Origin: Warburgia ugandensis
Lineage: Eukaryota > Streptophyta > Magnoliopsida > Canellales > Canellaceae
Assembly (NCBI GenBank): GCA_035236585.1
Contig: CP141136.1
Location: forward strand, 26,389,426 to 26,453,425
DNA length: 64,000 bases
Direction of reading: 5' to 3'
Shown one piece after another: positions 1 through 12,218 of this stretch. The translations under genes and the position numbers were made by a program. The notes beneath the pieces are model-generated. The model did not search any database. It saw nothing but the letters and a program-made list of their open reading frames with translations, and had not been told where the DNA came from. The stretch's first letter is position 1; each line of letters opens with the position of its first letter.

Positions 1-270
1 TTGCTAATTTTTTTGTTGACCGAAATGCCCTCATCCATTTCTCTCCCATGCATAAGAATGCTGAAATCCAATTCCAACCATCACTTTCTTTCCCTGTTTT
101 GGAGAGATGGGTGTAGGTGGTATCTTAACCTTCATTGCCAGAATAGGCTACCATCTTTGACGTGCCACCATCACTAGAATATATTATCCCGTCGAAGTAT
201 GCTGTCGAAGCTTACAGTGTGGATGAGCTAAAGAAGTTCTTAGCAGATCATCAACTAAGGAAAATTATCA
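1..270 (+). repeat. Duplicated block X, copy 1 (cut by window edge)
   Basis: This stretch closely matches 9640-9890 and 50440-50700. All three share the run from the 'gttgaccgaaatgccctc' region to the 'gatcatcaactaagg' region. The match here stops near 270, while the other two copies continue into different sequence. The copy begins before the window, so at least one more unit of the duplication probably lies to the left. Confidence 0.8.
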
Positions 271-1018
271 GATGGATTGAGTGGGAAAAAGGAGAAATTA
301 TAAAGAAAAATGCACATGCACCTGCAGGAGGTTTTAGCTGCTCTTCCATGGAGGTGTGGCACTAGTGTGGTCAACTTTGATGGGAATGGGGAGAGAAGAT
401 GGGTTAAATTTGTGCAAATGATGTCTTGCTTAAGTTTGTCCTGTTAACATCCTTAACAGAAGTGGGTAAGAGAATTAATTAAAGAAAGGATATAGTTTTG
501 AGTATTCATGAAAGATTATTTGATTCAATTCTCAGAGTTAGATGTGGATATATATGGTTTGAATGTTTCAAACAAAATTTATTTGCTATAATAGACCTCC
601 ATCTGGCTTCCAGTTCCTTGTCTTCTATCATTTCAGAAAGGAAGCATTAGGTAAACTTATAATGTCTTGATCTGAATCATTTGGTTGAATAGGCCCTAAA
701 TATAGCCTGCTTTGGGTTTTTGAATGACTCTACTGATTTGGAGAGCTTTTTCTGGCCAAAATCCTTCATGTCGAAGACATTCATACATCTAGAGGTGACT
801 AGTAGGGATACTTACCATGCATAAGAGTAGCATGAAAGTGTCAGTCATCCACCAATGTAGATAATCTGTGTTGTAATTCTTGTTTGAACGGCTATGTTCT
901 GTAGAATCTTTGTGTTTTCCAGCTTTCCTCTTTCTTTTCTAACAAGCTGCTGGACCATGATCCATAACTAGTTAAGGCGAAAACACTTTCAACACTCCAT
1001 TTTTCATTTTCTTTTTAG
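271..1018. other. No gene recognised
   Basis: AT-rich sequence with no long open frame, repeat array or family motif that I recognise. It separates block X copy 1 from the first supportable exon of the next gene, so 5' exons or a promoter of that gene could lie here, but I cannot place them. Confidence 0.4.
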
Positions 1019-4000
1019 GTGATACATAAGCTGACTAGTACACAATCTCATGGTTGTGACATGAACCAACTTCCAATTGAGGTAAACCTTTTATTGTGAG
1101 ACAAGTCGTAAATATCTTTTACAATGTCACAGAAACTCTACTCTTCTACCTTTTTCCAGATTTTAATTTGGAAGAAGAAATAAAATCTTCACATGACATC
1201 TACTGAGAAGTACAAATGATGCTACTAAGCAGGTTCCATTTGCCATGATGCAGCCTCCCAAACTGTGTGTATACTTTCACATGCATTGCCATTTCGAAAT
1301 TATAGTTGAGTAACTTCTAATTATTATTTTTAGCTGAAGTGGAGGGGAAAATGTCAATCTAAAAGAAGTTTATAGCTTCTCACCCATTCAGAAACAATCT
1401 CCTTGGCCCTGCTAAATGCCCCTTAGATTAAAGTGCAAATTCCTTGGAAGGGGTTGGCCTGGAGTTGTGACTCTCCTTTTGGGCATGGGGTTCAACAATT
1501 TATCCACTATTGGGTAGTTAAGTTAGATTTTTAATCCTTTACAATCCGTAAGAGTTACCATAGCCCATAACAGTTCAAACATTTTGCAACAAAATGACAA
1601 GAACAGTCTTATTCAAAGAATTGAGTTTCTCACAAATGTTTGCTATTTTTTTCCTCTTTCAATGCTTTAAGAGTATTCATGTGAAAATTGTTGGAACCTT
1701 ATTGTACAAGTTTTATGTATGCTAAAGAAATCTCTCCAGTTGTTTTCTGGAAGTTCCAACTCCACCTATCTTCTGGCCCTCGAAACTTTTTTCATCTTGG
1801 GCTTGAGCTATTTTTGTGAAATGTTTTTTAAACCATTTCGAATGCTTATGTTGTCATATTCTAAATGCATTTTTAGAGATGGATAGATGGAGAGCTTGAA
1901 TAGTGTTGATATTTTAGTTCTCCAACTTATCATTTTCCCTTATCCATATTAAAAGGTTCGGTTGGCACATGGTCCACTCCCACATATTATTCGCTCAGAA
2001 GAGTATAATCATGATAATAGTTGTGGACTAATGAGTGGTAATGTCTTGGTGACGTTGTTGTAAAACATTAATGCATGTTTTGTGTTTGTTTTGTTGTAAA
2101 GTTATTCCTAATTAATGTAGTTAAGTCTATTGATTCATTTTAATGCAGAGGATTTCATATTGGAAACTGCCCCTTTTGATTTCATGTCTGAAACTGGTCC
2201 AAATTGGAAGCACATGAATACAGGTGACAGTGGCTCTCATCCTATGCTAAACGCAGAGTTATTTGGGTCTGCACATGGTCCATCTGAGAAGGCAAGTTGA
2301 TGAATCTATTGTTTTTCTATTTGGTGCACATTCCACCCCATTTATGTTGGAAGATGCTGGTTGTTGATACACATGAACTATTCACTTAAGAGAAAAAATG
2401 TAAAATTCTTAGATTCTTCACTTGTTTGGGTTGATAGCTTGTTTACGCAATGCTTTATTGGAGAAACCTTTGATGAGTGGTTCAATTAGAAGCATATTCT
2501 TCTCTAGATAATTATTGAACTCTAAAGTAATTTGACAGTCACATTTGTTAACTAACAATTTTTGGTAGCTATATGGGCGTTCTTATTTAATCATGCATTA
2601 TTGACAAATCTTTGTGCATAATTATTAATATTCCTTGACACTGTTTGGCACTGTAACGTTTTTCTTTAATTTCTCCTTGAAAGATGGAGAATGAGTCCAC
2701 ATGAACACGCAATCTTTGCTTGGGACTGCTTCTCGGTTTTTTTATCACGGCAAGTGTTTCCATGCGTTTGATGGTTAGATGGGAGTCATGAAAATTCTTA
2801 ACTACATCTCTCAAGCTGGCAAGGAAGAACAAGAATGTCGCAACATTTTTCCCATAAGTTCTACAGAATACCTTCTTGATTTAAAGTTTGCTCTTAAATT
2901 TCAAAATCTGCTCATTGTTGTCACTGAAGAGCCATAGCTTATGAAAAACCTAATGTTTTATATGTCTAGAGCCATGTAAGTAAAGATACTAAGTGGTTTA
3001 AGAACATTGGTACAACCTTTCATGAATGTTCAGGGACACCTTTATGGTGGTTACCCTCTAAATTGAAAATTCTTTCCGTCATAATCACAGAAAAGCCTTA
3101 GACGCTATTGACGATCCACATGGTTGAAGCAGTTTCACAGAAATGATTTGCGGTGTTGATCTTGGTGTAAGGCCCATGCCAGGGTAGAAACTAATGCATG
3201 GGTTGCAAAACCATTTCCTTTTGATTTGTTTATGTACACTAGGTATGTGTTGTGTTCAATACTTCTGCTAAGAAACACTTTAAGCTCAGGCGTTGCTCGT
3301 ATAGACCAACTCTAAGAAGCTAGCTTTTCCTTTTTGGTTCATAATCTCTACATTTTTATTTTAAGGTAGACATACACACGCACACCCTCCTATGCATAGC
3401 CAATCCAATTTTTGGAAATGTCTAAATTAATATCTAATACAATAACCAATCAAATCTGTAGATTAAATCATGATTCCAATTTTAATAATTTGAATCTCAT
3501 AATCTTCTGCAAAAATTACACTCTCTAAGCCATACAAATCCAAATTAAACATGTTATTTAAAATATAAGGTCCAGTAGTCTCTTAAAACAAGATATCAAA
3601 CATAACGTTCCATTTTTGGAACACACTTAAGGTTTATGATCTGCATTCTGATCTCTTCTGGTTTTTGACAGGATGGTGAAACCTTGGTATCTGGTGCTCT
3701 ATATTTCAAAGCAATGCTTGAGGCAGCACATCTCAGCCCTTATAAATTCTGTATGCAAATTTCTTGATCTTCATTTATATGTGTTAGTGTAATGATTTTG
3801 CAATTGTCTCGCTGTTTGTAATTTTCTGTTGATAATTAGAGACACATCCACCCATGCCAGTGTCTCCCTATTTGTTTTAAGTAATCATCTCTCTCCTCTC
3901 TGCACTCTTGCTGTCTCTGCCCACAACTTTGGTAAAAGGATTAAGAGCCTCTTGCAAAAATGCAAGGTAAGGCTGACTACTTTAGGCCATTGTGGCCCGC

Positions 4001-5479
4001 CCTTTCCCTGGACCCTGCCTAGGTGGGAGCTTCGTGCACGGGGGCTGCCCTTTATTTATGCTTTGGCATAATCTAGTGATGACTTTGTTTGACTAGTAGA
4101 TATTATATATTTCTAGGTTTTAAATAAACTGCTGGCTTCGCAGATGACGAGGAGAGTTCATCATTGCCTGATGCTGTCAGTGGCCGCATTGAACATATGC
4201 ATGAAGAGCTGGTTGGTTTTGCCCTCTCTAAAGAAGAAAGCATTATAGCTGAGTACTATAGACCCTTTGTGGTCCACCACCTCCCCGGACCCTGCATGTG
4301 CGGGAGCTTCATACACCAGACTGCCCTTTCTATTCTTTTGAATGGGATTCATGGAATCATATTGAATTTAGTTTTGATTGTTCCTTTTTCTCTCTTTTTT
4401 TTTCATTCTAGAAAAGAATGTGATTGTGGCTGGTACTGGAACTAAATATATTTTGAAAATGATAATGACTATTATGTCTCCACTTTGCAATAGTTTTCTA
4501 CCAGAAGGCTGTATTATCTTTCTCATCCAAATAAAAATTCAAAAATTGCATCCATATATTTTCAGCGAGGAATCTGTTCAGTCTAGGAGACTCCTGAAAA
4601 GGTTTTGCATGAGTAATTTTTCTACTACTACTACTACCAGAATGCGTTGGTCTTCCCAGAGTCTTGCATGTTTTAAAAGAGTTCGGCCTTCTTTTTGCAA
4701 ATTTCTTGTCTGGCCTCAAAATATTACTTGATCCAGTAAGTAATTCATGGTATTCTTTATTACTGATTAGTACAACTGGGATGTCTGAACGGTCAAAACA
4801 TGTTGATTGAACCAATGGCTTTTATAACTTGTACAAGTAGAAACATAAACATCTTCCTTTGCATGGAGAAGTGTGATCTTATCATATTTTGATGGGCTTA
4901 TAATTAGAGAAGCTCTCCTTTCAGGATCATATCCGATCTATGACATCGATGAGTGCCACTGTTGCAAGCTCTAAACATCTTGCCCTTAGTAATGAGAACA
5001 ATTTGCCACTTACTGAAGGAAATCTCACATTCCCTTGGGATTCAGACATTGATGCACATAAACTGTGTTCAGCTTTACTCTCCGAGAGCCTTTTTGACAC
5101 AGAAGAAGAGGCTTCTTTTTTGCATCAAAAGGAACTGGCACATGGCCCTGATCCAGGTGCAGAACCTTGCTCTTTTGAATGTGCTGACGGTGAATCCATG
5201 TTCTCCACTGTAGTTTCTGTTTCGAGAGAATGGGACAGCTCACTTTCTCAACCAACTTCGAGTAGTTCACATGACTTGGATTTGAGCTCTGGCAGAGAGA
5301 CTATCAATAACACTTTCCCGGCTGAAGATGTTGTAGCTGAGAAAAGTCATGATATTGGAGGATTACTAAACAGACAACCCCCAGCAGCAGTGGAGTCCAG
5401 TTGTAACTTAGAAGAAGGAGAGACATCTATTATGCACCTTGCAGCTGGTACTGTAGCAGGTGATAGTATTCAAGAGTGA
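1019..5479 (+). CDS. Unidentified multi-exon gene (C-terminal part, five exons)
   Basis: Five segments stay open in one consistent phase and have splice-like borders. They are 1019-1081 (acceptor TTTTAG, donor GAG|GTAAAC), 2151-2291 (possible GC donor AAG|GCAAGT), 3672-3750 (acceptor GACAG, donor T|GTATGC), 4144 to about 4215-4245, and 4926-5479 ending in TGA. The joined product is acidic and Ser-rich, of low complexity, with no domain, membrane segment or signal peptide that I recognise. The last exon supplies about 184 residues, including a run of acidic and Ser residues near LFDTEEEASF. The start codon was not found, so upstream exons are missing from this model. The end of exon 4 is uncertain because an Au-type SINE fragment adjoins it. 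A decayed copy of exons 3 and 4 lies at 39877-40340. I cannot name the family. Intron phases and the lack of stops favour a real gene. Confidence 0.45.
2548..3440. repeat. Dispersed block P, copy a (intronic)
   Basis: The segment starting at TTTGTTAACTAAC recurs in four places: here, 15737-15925, 30930-31486 and 36695 onward. Copy a sits in the intron before exon 3 of the unidentified gene and continues without a break into that exon. The copy at 36695 does the same, so this pair is one segmental duplication rather than independent transposition. No coding capacity is seen. Confidence 0.75.
3943..4058 (+). repeat. Au-type SINE fragment (5'-truncated)
   Basis: It matches the 3' two-thirds of the Au family as represented by the other copies here: the 'cctcttgcaaaaatgcaaggtaagg' core, the 'gtggcccgccctttccc' box and the 'gggagcttcgtgcacggg' to 'gctgcccttt' end. 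The tRNA-like A and B boxes are missing. The paralogous position in B (about 40141-40155) has about 15 unrelated bases instead, so this is an A-only insertion or a B-only deletion. Confidence 0.7.
4248..4335 (+). repeat. Au-type SINE 3' fragment abutting exon 4
   Basis: The sequence from 'gtactatagaccctttgtgg' to 'ctgcccttt' is the 3' half of an Au SINE. It follows directly on the open frame of exon 4, so the C-terminal part of the 93-residue open frame here is SINE-derived. The B duplicate carries the same junction at about 40345-40425, so the insertion predates the duplication. Confidence 0.7.
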
Positions 5480-8120
5480 GTCATAGAGGATACATCAGAA
5501 TCATCAGATGGAGGAAACAGTCGAGATACTGCAGAATGTGATGAAGTTGAAAGGTCACCTTCAAGAGTTCTTTAACCTTCACCTTCATTTTTGTGGCTTG
5601 TACGCACTCTATTTTTCTGAAAGGCAATCTTGTATTCACAATAAGCATGTATGCACCCTTGGGGAGAGACTTGCAATACATTCTTATGTTTAAGTTCCAC
5701 GCTGGTCTTCTACTTGATTTATGGATTTTTTCTTTTTATGTGTTTGTTGGTCATCCACTGGCCTGTAGAAGAGTATAAAAGTCTTGCAAGGTGTCTTTTA
5801 TGAATCTTATTCACATTTGTTTATTTCAATTAAACTCTAGAATATGAAACAAATCACTTATCTTAGGTCATGGTCGCATATTTGGTGTTGAATATAAAAC
5901 TCCAATCTTTAACGGAAAAAGCTTATAGCCTTTCAGCAAATCCTTTTAGATGGAGTGATGGAACCCTAAACTCTAGTTTCCTTCCAAGACTGGGTTTCCC
6001 TAAAGGCTTTTTATTATCTTTCTGTATGTGCTTCCATCAACATATGCATATGATGTAGAGTGAGACTTTGAGAAACTTTAGGATAAATTCTCTCATTACC
6101 ACTTTATATTTTAAAATAATATATACTTCAAAAATACAAATATGAAAAACATGATGTCGCAGTGTGGGCACTCTATGAGATTGATTTAAAAAATGTAACA
6201 AGAGAGTCTCCATTATGTAGTCACTGCAGTCGTAATCTATGGTGAATGGGGAAAATACTACAATAACTACAAATCTGCTGAAAGAAATGTACAGTATGCT
6301 CGGTGTTTGTGTCAAATTCTTAGAGCAATTGCAAATGTGGAAGCCCTGACTTTATGTGGACAAGAATCAGTACTAAAACAATGCACTTGCTAGCAGAGAG
6401 AGATTAGAAATGCTGCTTATATTAAAAGTTACTTAGCAGAAGAGATCAAAGTCTTAAACCATGAGATATAAATGCAGAACCATAAGATTAAATGTTGTAT
6501 CACACTAGCACTCCTATCCTTCCATACTCGTGGTATCAGAGTCTATAAGTTAAGAGCGTTAAGTGAGCATGGGGAGTATCATTCCTTGAATGATTGCAAC
6601 TTGACCTGTAGCTTTGTGTCATTTTAGTTGATGCATACCATGAGACGTATTCAATTATTTTCATGGATACTACATAGTGCAGATGACTTTGGTCGCAGAG
6701 TTACAAATTCTGGAAGTGGTTCCACTGGTCATTGAAATACCACGAACCTTTTGCTTGCTATTTTAAAGATTGAGACTCCCCGAATAATCCGAACTTCTCA
6801 CTTTTTCTGAGTTCAAAGCAAGTTTTGTGATTACTGCACTGATTTCTCAGCTACTATTCATAAATCTTGGGAGAAAGTCAGACTTGTTTAAGAAGACACT
6901 GTAATTGGGAGTTCATTTCACATTCCAATTAGATGCAAACATGTACTTAAGTACACCCACTTGAGTTTCTGTTATGCCTTTTGCTCAAAATAAACATGTT
7001 ATATTAAAAATATTTGCCATAAATAGAAAATCACCTGCATCTTAGCTGTTCCTCTAGTCATTTATAGAAAGTAAAGGTATCAGTCTCTGGAATACACACA
7101 AGTGTTGATGTCTGTGCATTTGTTCCCTCCAGAATTTTCTTCATATACTTGGTGTTCTCTAACTGCATTAAGCGTTTTACTTAGTGGAGCAAGAGTTAGC
7201 CAAGGGAAGCACACAGTTGATGTGAATTTCAAGTATTCAGGGTATTTTATTTGTTGAAACTATCATCTAGGGGCTCCATGGATCAAATACCCTCAAGTTG
7301 ACTCATGTACTGAGTTTCTATCTAATCATCTTGCATTGTTTGGGATTCTGTGAATCGGTTAAATTATCTGTATACTCAGAAGCCATGTTGAGTTGACTCT
7401 TGTCACTCACCCCTTTTATAGTCTGCTCTTCGAGACATGCTAAAAATTCTTTATCTGTTTAAACGATGCTTCATCTATTTCCTTCTTGCTGTGCTTTGGA
7501 ACATTGAGCTGACTGTGTTTAGCTTCAAATATAGTTGACATCTTTCTAGAAAACAAGAAACTGTCTTGGGAAGTTGCTGCCACTGAGAATGAGTTAGCCA
7601 ACCATTAAGACTCATTTCTAGGAAAATTTTTGCTAGAAATTTTTCCCAGGTTCATGCTGCCCCTACATGTTTCTCAAAATACCCATCCTTTCTCAAATTT
7701 TCATTCTTCCAAGCTCAATCTTTCTCTCCTTCTCTGTGCAATCTCAGTCCCATAAGATTTTACTTCAGTCCTCATACTGATCCTTGGTTTGCTTAATGTT
7801 TGTCTAAAAAGTTATTAACTATTTCAGACAAGTTGTTTCTACTGGCAGATTGTAACTTCGACTCAGGGATAGCAAGATTCTGCTGTTGACATGCTTATTA
7901 ATTTCTTCAATATTTTCCCAATTTCATTCTCTTAAGTTGTTTCCATGCATCCTGATCTTCTTGTAAGATTCATCGAGAAGACTCCAGCTCATTATTTTTT
8001 TGTTTTCACCACATAAATATGCCTTGTCCTTTAGATAGAAAGGTTTATCATTTGAAGTGTAGAAGAAACCAGTAGTCATTAAAAAAGCTCTTCAATGACA
8101 TCTTACTAGTCATGCAGCCA
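5480..8120. other. 3' flank and duplicated spacer (block S, copy A)
   Basis: From about 5820 to 13520 the sequence aligns collinearly with 44978-54118. The first 300 bp is probably the 3'UTR of the preceding gene. No long frame is present. One short stretch, about 7190-7240, is open in both copies and ends before a GT, so it might be an exon remnant. I could not link it to a protein. Confidence 0.55.
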
Positions 8121-8136
8121 CTGGATGAATGATTTA

Positions 8137-8315
8137 AAAAAGGGCAGCCCAGTGCACAAAGCTCCTGCATATGCAGGATCCGAGGAAGGGAAGGACCACA
8201 AGGGTCTATAATATGCAGCCTTACCTTATTGCAAGAGGCTGGTTCTACTACTCAAACCCGTGATCTCAAGGTTACATGACGACAACTCTACCGTTGCACC
8301 AAAGCTCCACTTCTT
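8137..8315 (-). repeat. Au-type SINE, full length, with target duplication
   Basis: It reads on the minus strand from the tRNA-like head (B-box-like 'gggtttgag', 'ttgagatcacggg' region) to the 'gggctgccctttt' tail. The flanking 16-bp direct repeat CTGGATGAATGATTTA lies at 8121-8136 and 8316-8331. The same SINE with the same target site is present in B (49022-49174), so it inserted before the duplication. Confidence 0.88.
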
Positions 8316-8331
8316 CTGGATGAATGATTTA

Positions 8332-9560
8332 TGACTTCTATAATGTCTTAAAACTGGTAGCGGCTGCTCTTGAACATCTAGTAATGTGTAAGACATGGAA
8401 AATCAGTTGTGTGCTTATGGTAGCAATTTTCTTGAGATAGCATTATTTCATTTTGTATCACAGATCAGAGTTCCATTTTCTTGTTATTTACTGTAGCACA
8501 TGCCATGTACCTTTGGCATAACTGCGTACTCATTCATATATTTCTCATAGGTATCTCTTTCCTTTCAAAAGTTATCTGTCACAAGCATATGAACATGTGC
8601 TGTGGATTTCTAGAACATTATATTTGCAGTCTTCATCTTTATCTTTTGGTTTTATTTTGCAGCGGACTCAGTGTCAGAATGAGGAGCTTGAGCTGCTTTT
8701 TTCTGGCCTTTCTTTGTGAAGAACATATTCTCCTTATAATCACTGGTATGTTCTTCCTTCTCCACTTGAAATAGTTGTTAATTATGGTAAGATTTTTCTG
8801 TATGGTCTCTATAAACAGTCAGCTTTGCTCCTAATCTTCGCTCCTCTTGTGCTCAATTGAGTACTAACAAACTTGAAAGCTTGACGGATACTAGAGAATG
8901 AAGTTCACCAAAATTCTATCCAAATGTTATGGTCCAACTAATCACGAACTTGTAAGTTCTATTTCCAGTCTTTTACTCAGAATTTTCGCTTTTTAACAGT
9001 TCGACCTTGACATATGTCTGGTGTTTCTGTGGTATACTGTCGTCTAATTTTGCTGCGGAATTTCTTCGCAGGATGACAATGCAGTTCTCCCATCACACTG
9101 AAGATCCATGAAGCCAAAACCTTGTCTTTGCCGTAATTGTCTATCTTTTGTATATAGATTAAGATTAACATTTTCTACCGTAATAGGACTGATATTACTA
9201 TAATTATTTGCATTTTGATACTGTAATAGGGGCTGATATTATGATAATTATTTGCGGAAAATGGAAGTTGATCTGCATCTTACAGCAATCTCTGAATGCT
9301 AAGCAGACAAACAGTATGAGGTGCTCATCTTGGATGGAGGGGCCCTACCCCTTCAGATGATTCAACTTGTTCATCTGATTGTTTTGGCTTTGGATATCTT
9401 GTAAACAAAAAATTCATGATCATTGAACAATTCTAGCATTCTTAAGACTGGTTTTCATCATTTAGACTGTCAATTGTACAAAAGTATAGGTTTTCACATG
9501 CTCAATTCATCCGATCTGCATCCTTTTTGAACTACTGGGCATTCAGAAGTTGGAACAATC
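8332..9560. other. Duplicated spacer with possible exon remnants
   Basis: The sequence is collinear with 49191-50300. A stretch beginning after TTTTGCAG at about 8663 (encoding QNEELELLF in one frame, then TGA) and a short one after CGCAG at about 9072 (DDNAVLPSH then stop) are flanked by splice-like signals and conserved in B. They may be 3' exons of an unrecognised gene. Otherwise nothing coding is seen. Confidence 0.35.
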
Positions 9561-9639
9561 GATTGAATGGGTCGGATCCTCCAAAAGTGGGTCCATGACA
9601 TAATAGTATCAATGAGACCGAAATGCCCTTGTATAAACT

Positions 9640-9890
9640 TTGCTCATTTTTATGTTGACCGAAATGCCCTCATCCATTTCTTTCCCATGCATAAGAATGC
9701 TGAAATCCAATTACAACCATCACCTTCTTTCCCTGTTTTGGAGAGATGGGTGTAGGTGGTATCTTAACCTTCATTGCTAGAATAGGCTACCGTCTCCGAC
9801 GTGCCGCCATCATTAAAATATATTATGCCATCGAAATTTACTGAAGTTCTTACCAGATCATCAACTAAGGAAAATGATCGGACGGTATGC
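9640..9890 (+). repeat. Duplicated block X, copy 2
   Basis: It matches 1-270 and 50440-50700. The B copy keeps a 66-residue open frame (50549-50749). Here a deletion around 9838 removes part of that frame, so no product is likely. Confidence 0.75.
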
Positions 9891-10057
9891 AATCAAATTT
9901 CAAAAACTTGTCGTGGATGCTATTCTCTGGCAGCTGCTCCGAGGCATCGCAGTTTAGTTTTTAATGAGCATTTTGCATGGTTGATGTGCATATTTTTACT
10001 TGAAAACATGCTATTGCAATGATCCAAACAGTTCATCTCACTGGGTTGTAGATGATT

Positions 10058-10240
10058 AAAGGGGCAGCCCAAGTGCATGAAGCTCCCGGCTATGTGGGGT
10101 CCGAGGAAGGGGCAGACCACAAGGGCTTATAGTAAGCAGTCTTACCTTACATTTTGCAAGAGGCTGATTCCACGCCTTGAACCCGTGACCTCAAGGTCAC
10201 ATGACGACAACTTTTACCACTGTTCGAAGGCCCCCTTTGA
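10058..10240 (-). repeat. Au-type SINE, full length, A-specific insertion
   Basis: Minus-strand Au SINE with an intact head and tail, flanked by the 13-bp target duplication GTTGTAGATGATT at 10045-10057 and 10241-10253. The paralogous site in B (about 50862-50875) has one uninterrupted copy of this target. The SINE therefore inserted after the A/B duplication, or was never in B. Confidence 0.92.
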
Positions 10241-10253
10241 GTTGTAGATGATT

Positions 10254-11880
10254 GATATGCAAAAATTTGTTGATGCTTGTTGATTATAAGCCTTTGGTTT
10301 AACTTAGATGGGTTTTTTTTTTTTATAGTAAATTTGTGGAAATGGTTCAGGAATTTCTATATAACTTAAGCAATTCAATAAAAACTTTTTCTATTATTTT
10401 ATTAACTGATTTGTGTATCGGATTCCAGCTGCCCGATGGTTGGGAATTTGTGATTGATTCGGTCTACAAGGATTTTGGATTTGCCCATAATGAAGTCTAT
10501 AAATCAAAGGTCTGAGGTTATTCGGTGGAATGAAATTTGGTGGTCGGATCATCCATAGGTCTATGAGATAGACGGTCAAGATCATTGGAAAGAGCGCACC
10601 AACTTGTACTCCACCCTGCCCAGATTGTGCCCGTGAAAATTGGTGCATCCACCCTATATATGTAAAGGTGTAGAGTGCTGACTAGGGAAAGCAAAATACA
10701 TTGCTTAGGCAGGCAGGTGAAGGTACTTGTGGGGCCCAATGGTTAGTGATCTGGACCATTCATCTTCTAAGCAGCACTTTCGATAGGACGCAACCAAATT
10801 TTTTTTTTGGATTATCATTTTTCTTTGACAGTAATATATGTGTCCCTTGTTTTTTCTCATGAGCTCCTCACTAAATGTTATGTACAGTCAGCAACTTCTG
10901 ATGAACCTAGACTTTGGCAAAAATTTGGACCGTTTACAATATTGCCTTTGAATTAGATAAACCACAATCCAAAAATCTCATCCATCCGATGATTCCAGCT
11001 ACCATTTTGGTGGGTTCTTAAACAGACGGTAAAAGGATCCAATGTCTACCTTATAGTCCATAGCAGTTGCTAGGATCACCTAAATCTACAAGAATTTGGA
11101 TCATTGTCCAACCAAGTGAAGGGCAACATTATGAAAGGTTGGGATCTTCAAAAATATAGCCCAACCTGGAGTTATGCTATTAGTAGCATTTAGTGACTTG
11201 AGTGAGGGGTTCAGGAAAAAAAACAAGGGGCGGATATATCATTACCTTTTTCTCAGCTCTTTCAGCCTTCTATTTTTCTGCACAGAACTTTCATAGTTAA
11301 AATTGTAATAACAGGAGAAAGACGTGAAATTAACATTTACAAATATAATGAAGGCAAAAGATGTAGATTGTCGATCTATATTTAATCTATAATCTGTAAT
11401 ATGTAGTTGGTTAGGATCATTTGATGGAATTTAATGACCGGCTAATCTCGACCACAGTTACAAGAGAACTCCAAATATTGAAATATTTCTGAAGTTCTCA
11501 ATTTTTAATCTCCCAATCTGTTCTCTGATAATTCAGAACCTCTTACATATTTCTAATTTGAGACATATTTACCAAATTAAATATAAATTTCTGAAATTAA
11601 ATTCTCAGATATTGTGTCCATGATCAAGCAAAAAAATGCAAATTCATAATCATCATCATCCAAACTTTATCCTGATTAGGGGCAAATTAAATTCATATCT
11701 TTTTTTAATTCTTTTTTTCTGACTTTTTCTCAATTTTTTTCAAATGTGTGTTTTTTTTTTCTTTCCTTGCTCACTTATTCCCGAATCTAACATTTATAAC
11801 TTCATTCTATCTGATATTAGGCATTATTTTCAATTAATATCCACAGGTGGATTTATATACAATATATTAGCTGGATATCT
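10254..11880. other. Duplicated spacer, no gene recognised
   Basis: Collinear with 50876-52440 and AT-rich. It contains the 'atggaccgttcatc'-type phrases common in plant repeat-derived DNA. Nothing coding is supported. Confidence 0.5.
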
Positions 11881-11884
11881 AAAG

Positions 11885-12218
11885 GAAGAGGCAAATCCTC
11901 CTCCGTCCACTACCCCTGTGCCATCGCCACGGCAGCCGTCTCATGAAAGAAGTGACGATTTAGAAAACCTCACAAAACAGTTGCAGGAAATGCAAGAGAA
12001 GATGGACAAAATGCGACGAAGTGAACAACATCAATCATCATTACAAGGTGTTACTTGAGCGCATGGAGGAAGTAGAGTCTTGTACTAAGAAGTTAGATGT
12101 GGTGGTGGTGCAAAAGCCAAAGGAAGTCATCAATCTAATTGTCGTGGAGAAACTCAAGGAACACAGTTTCTTGGATGCTTTGCTAGTTCCTAAGGTTGGA
12201 TTTGGGAGGAAAGCTTAA
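11885..12218 (+). pseudogene. Frameshifted copy of small coiled-coil protein
   Basis: The frame encodes a Pro/Ser-rich start, then a charged coiled coil (DDLENLTKQLQEMQEKMDKM). It then loses phase near 12013, where two bases are missing compared with the B copy at 52502-52804. The downstream part (LLERMEEVESCTKKLDVVV, ending VGFGRKA) continues in another frame to 12218. The first 120 residues or so of open frame upstream come from low-complexity T-rich DNA. It is a decayed paralogue of the intact B frame. The family is not recognised. Confidence 0.6.

Noticed and set aside
4164..4731. Overlapping 93- and 117-residue frames after exon 4
   Set aside because: Parts are SINE-derived or intronic T-rich DNA. 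Only the first part agrees with exon phase.
8137..8315. Functional tRNA gene
   Set aside because: The tRNA-like head lacks a foldable full cloverleaf and is part of a SINE with target duplication.
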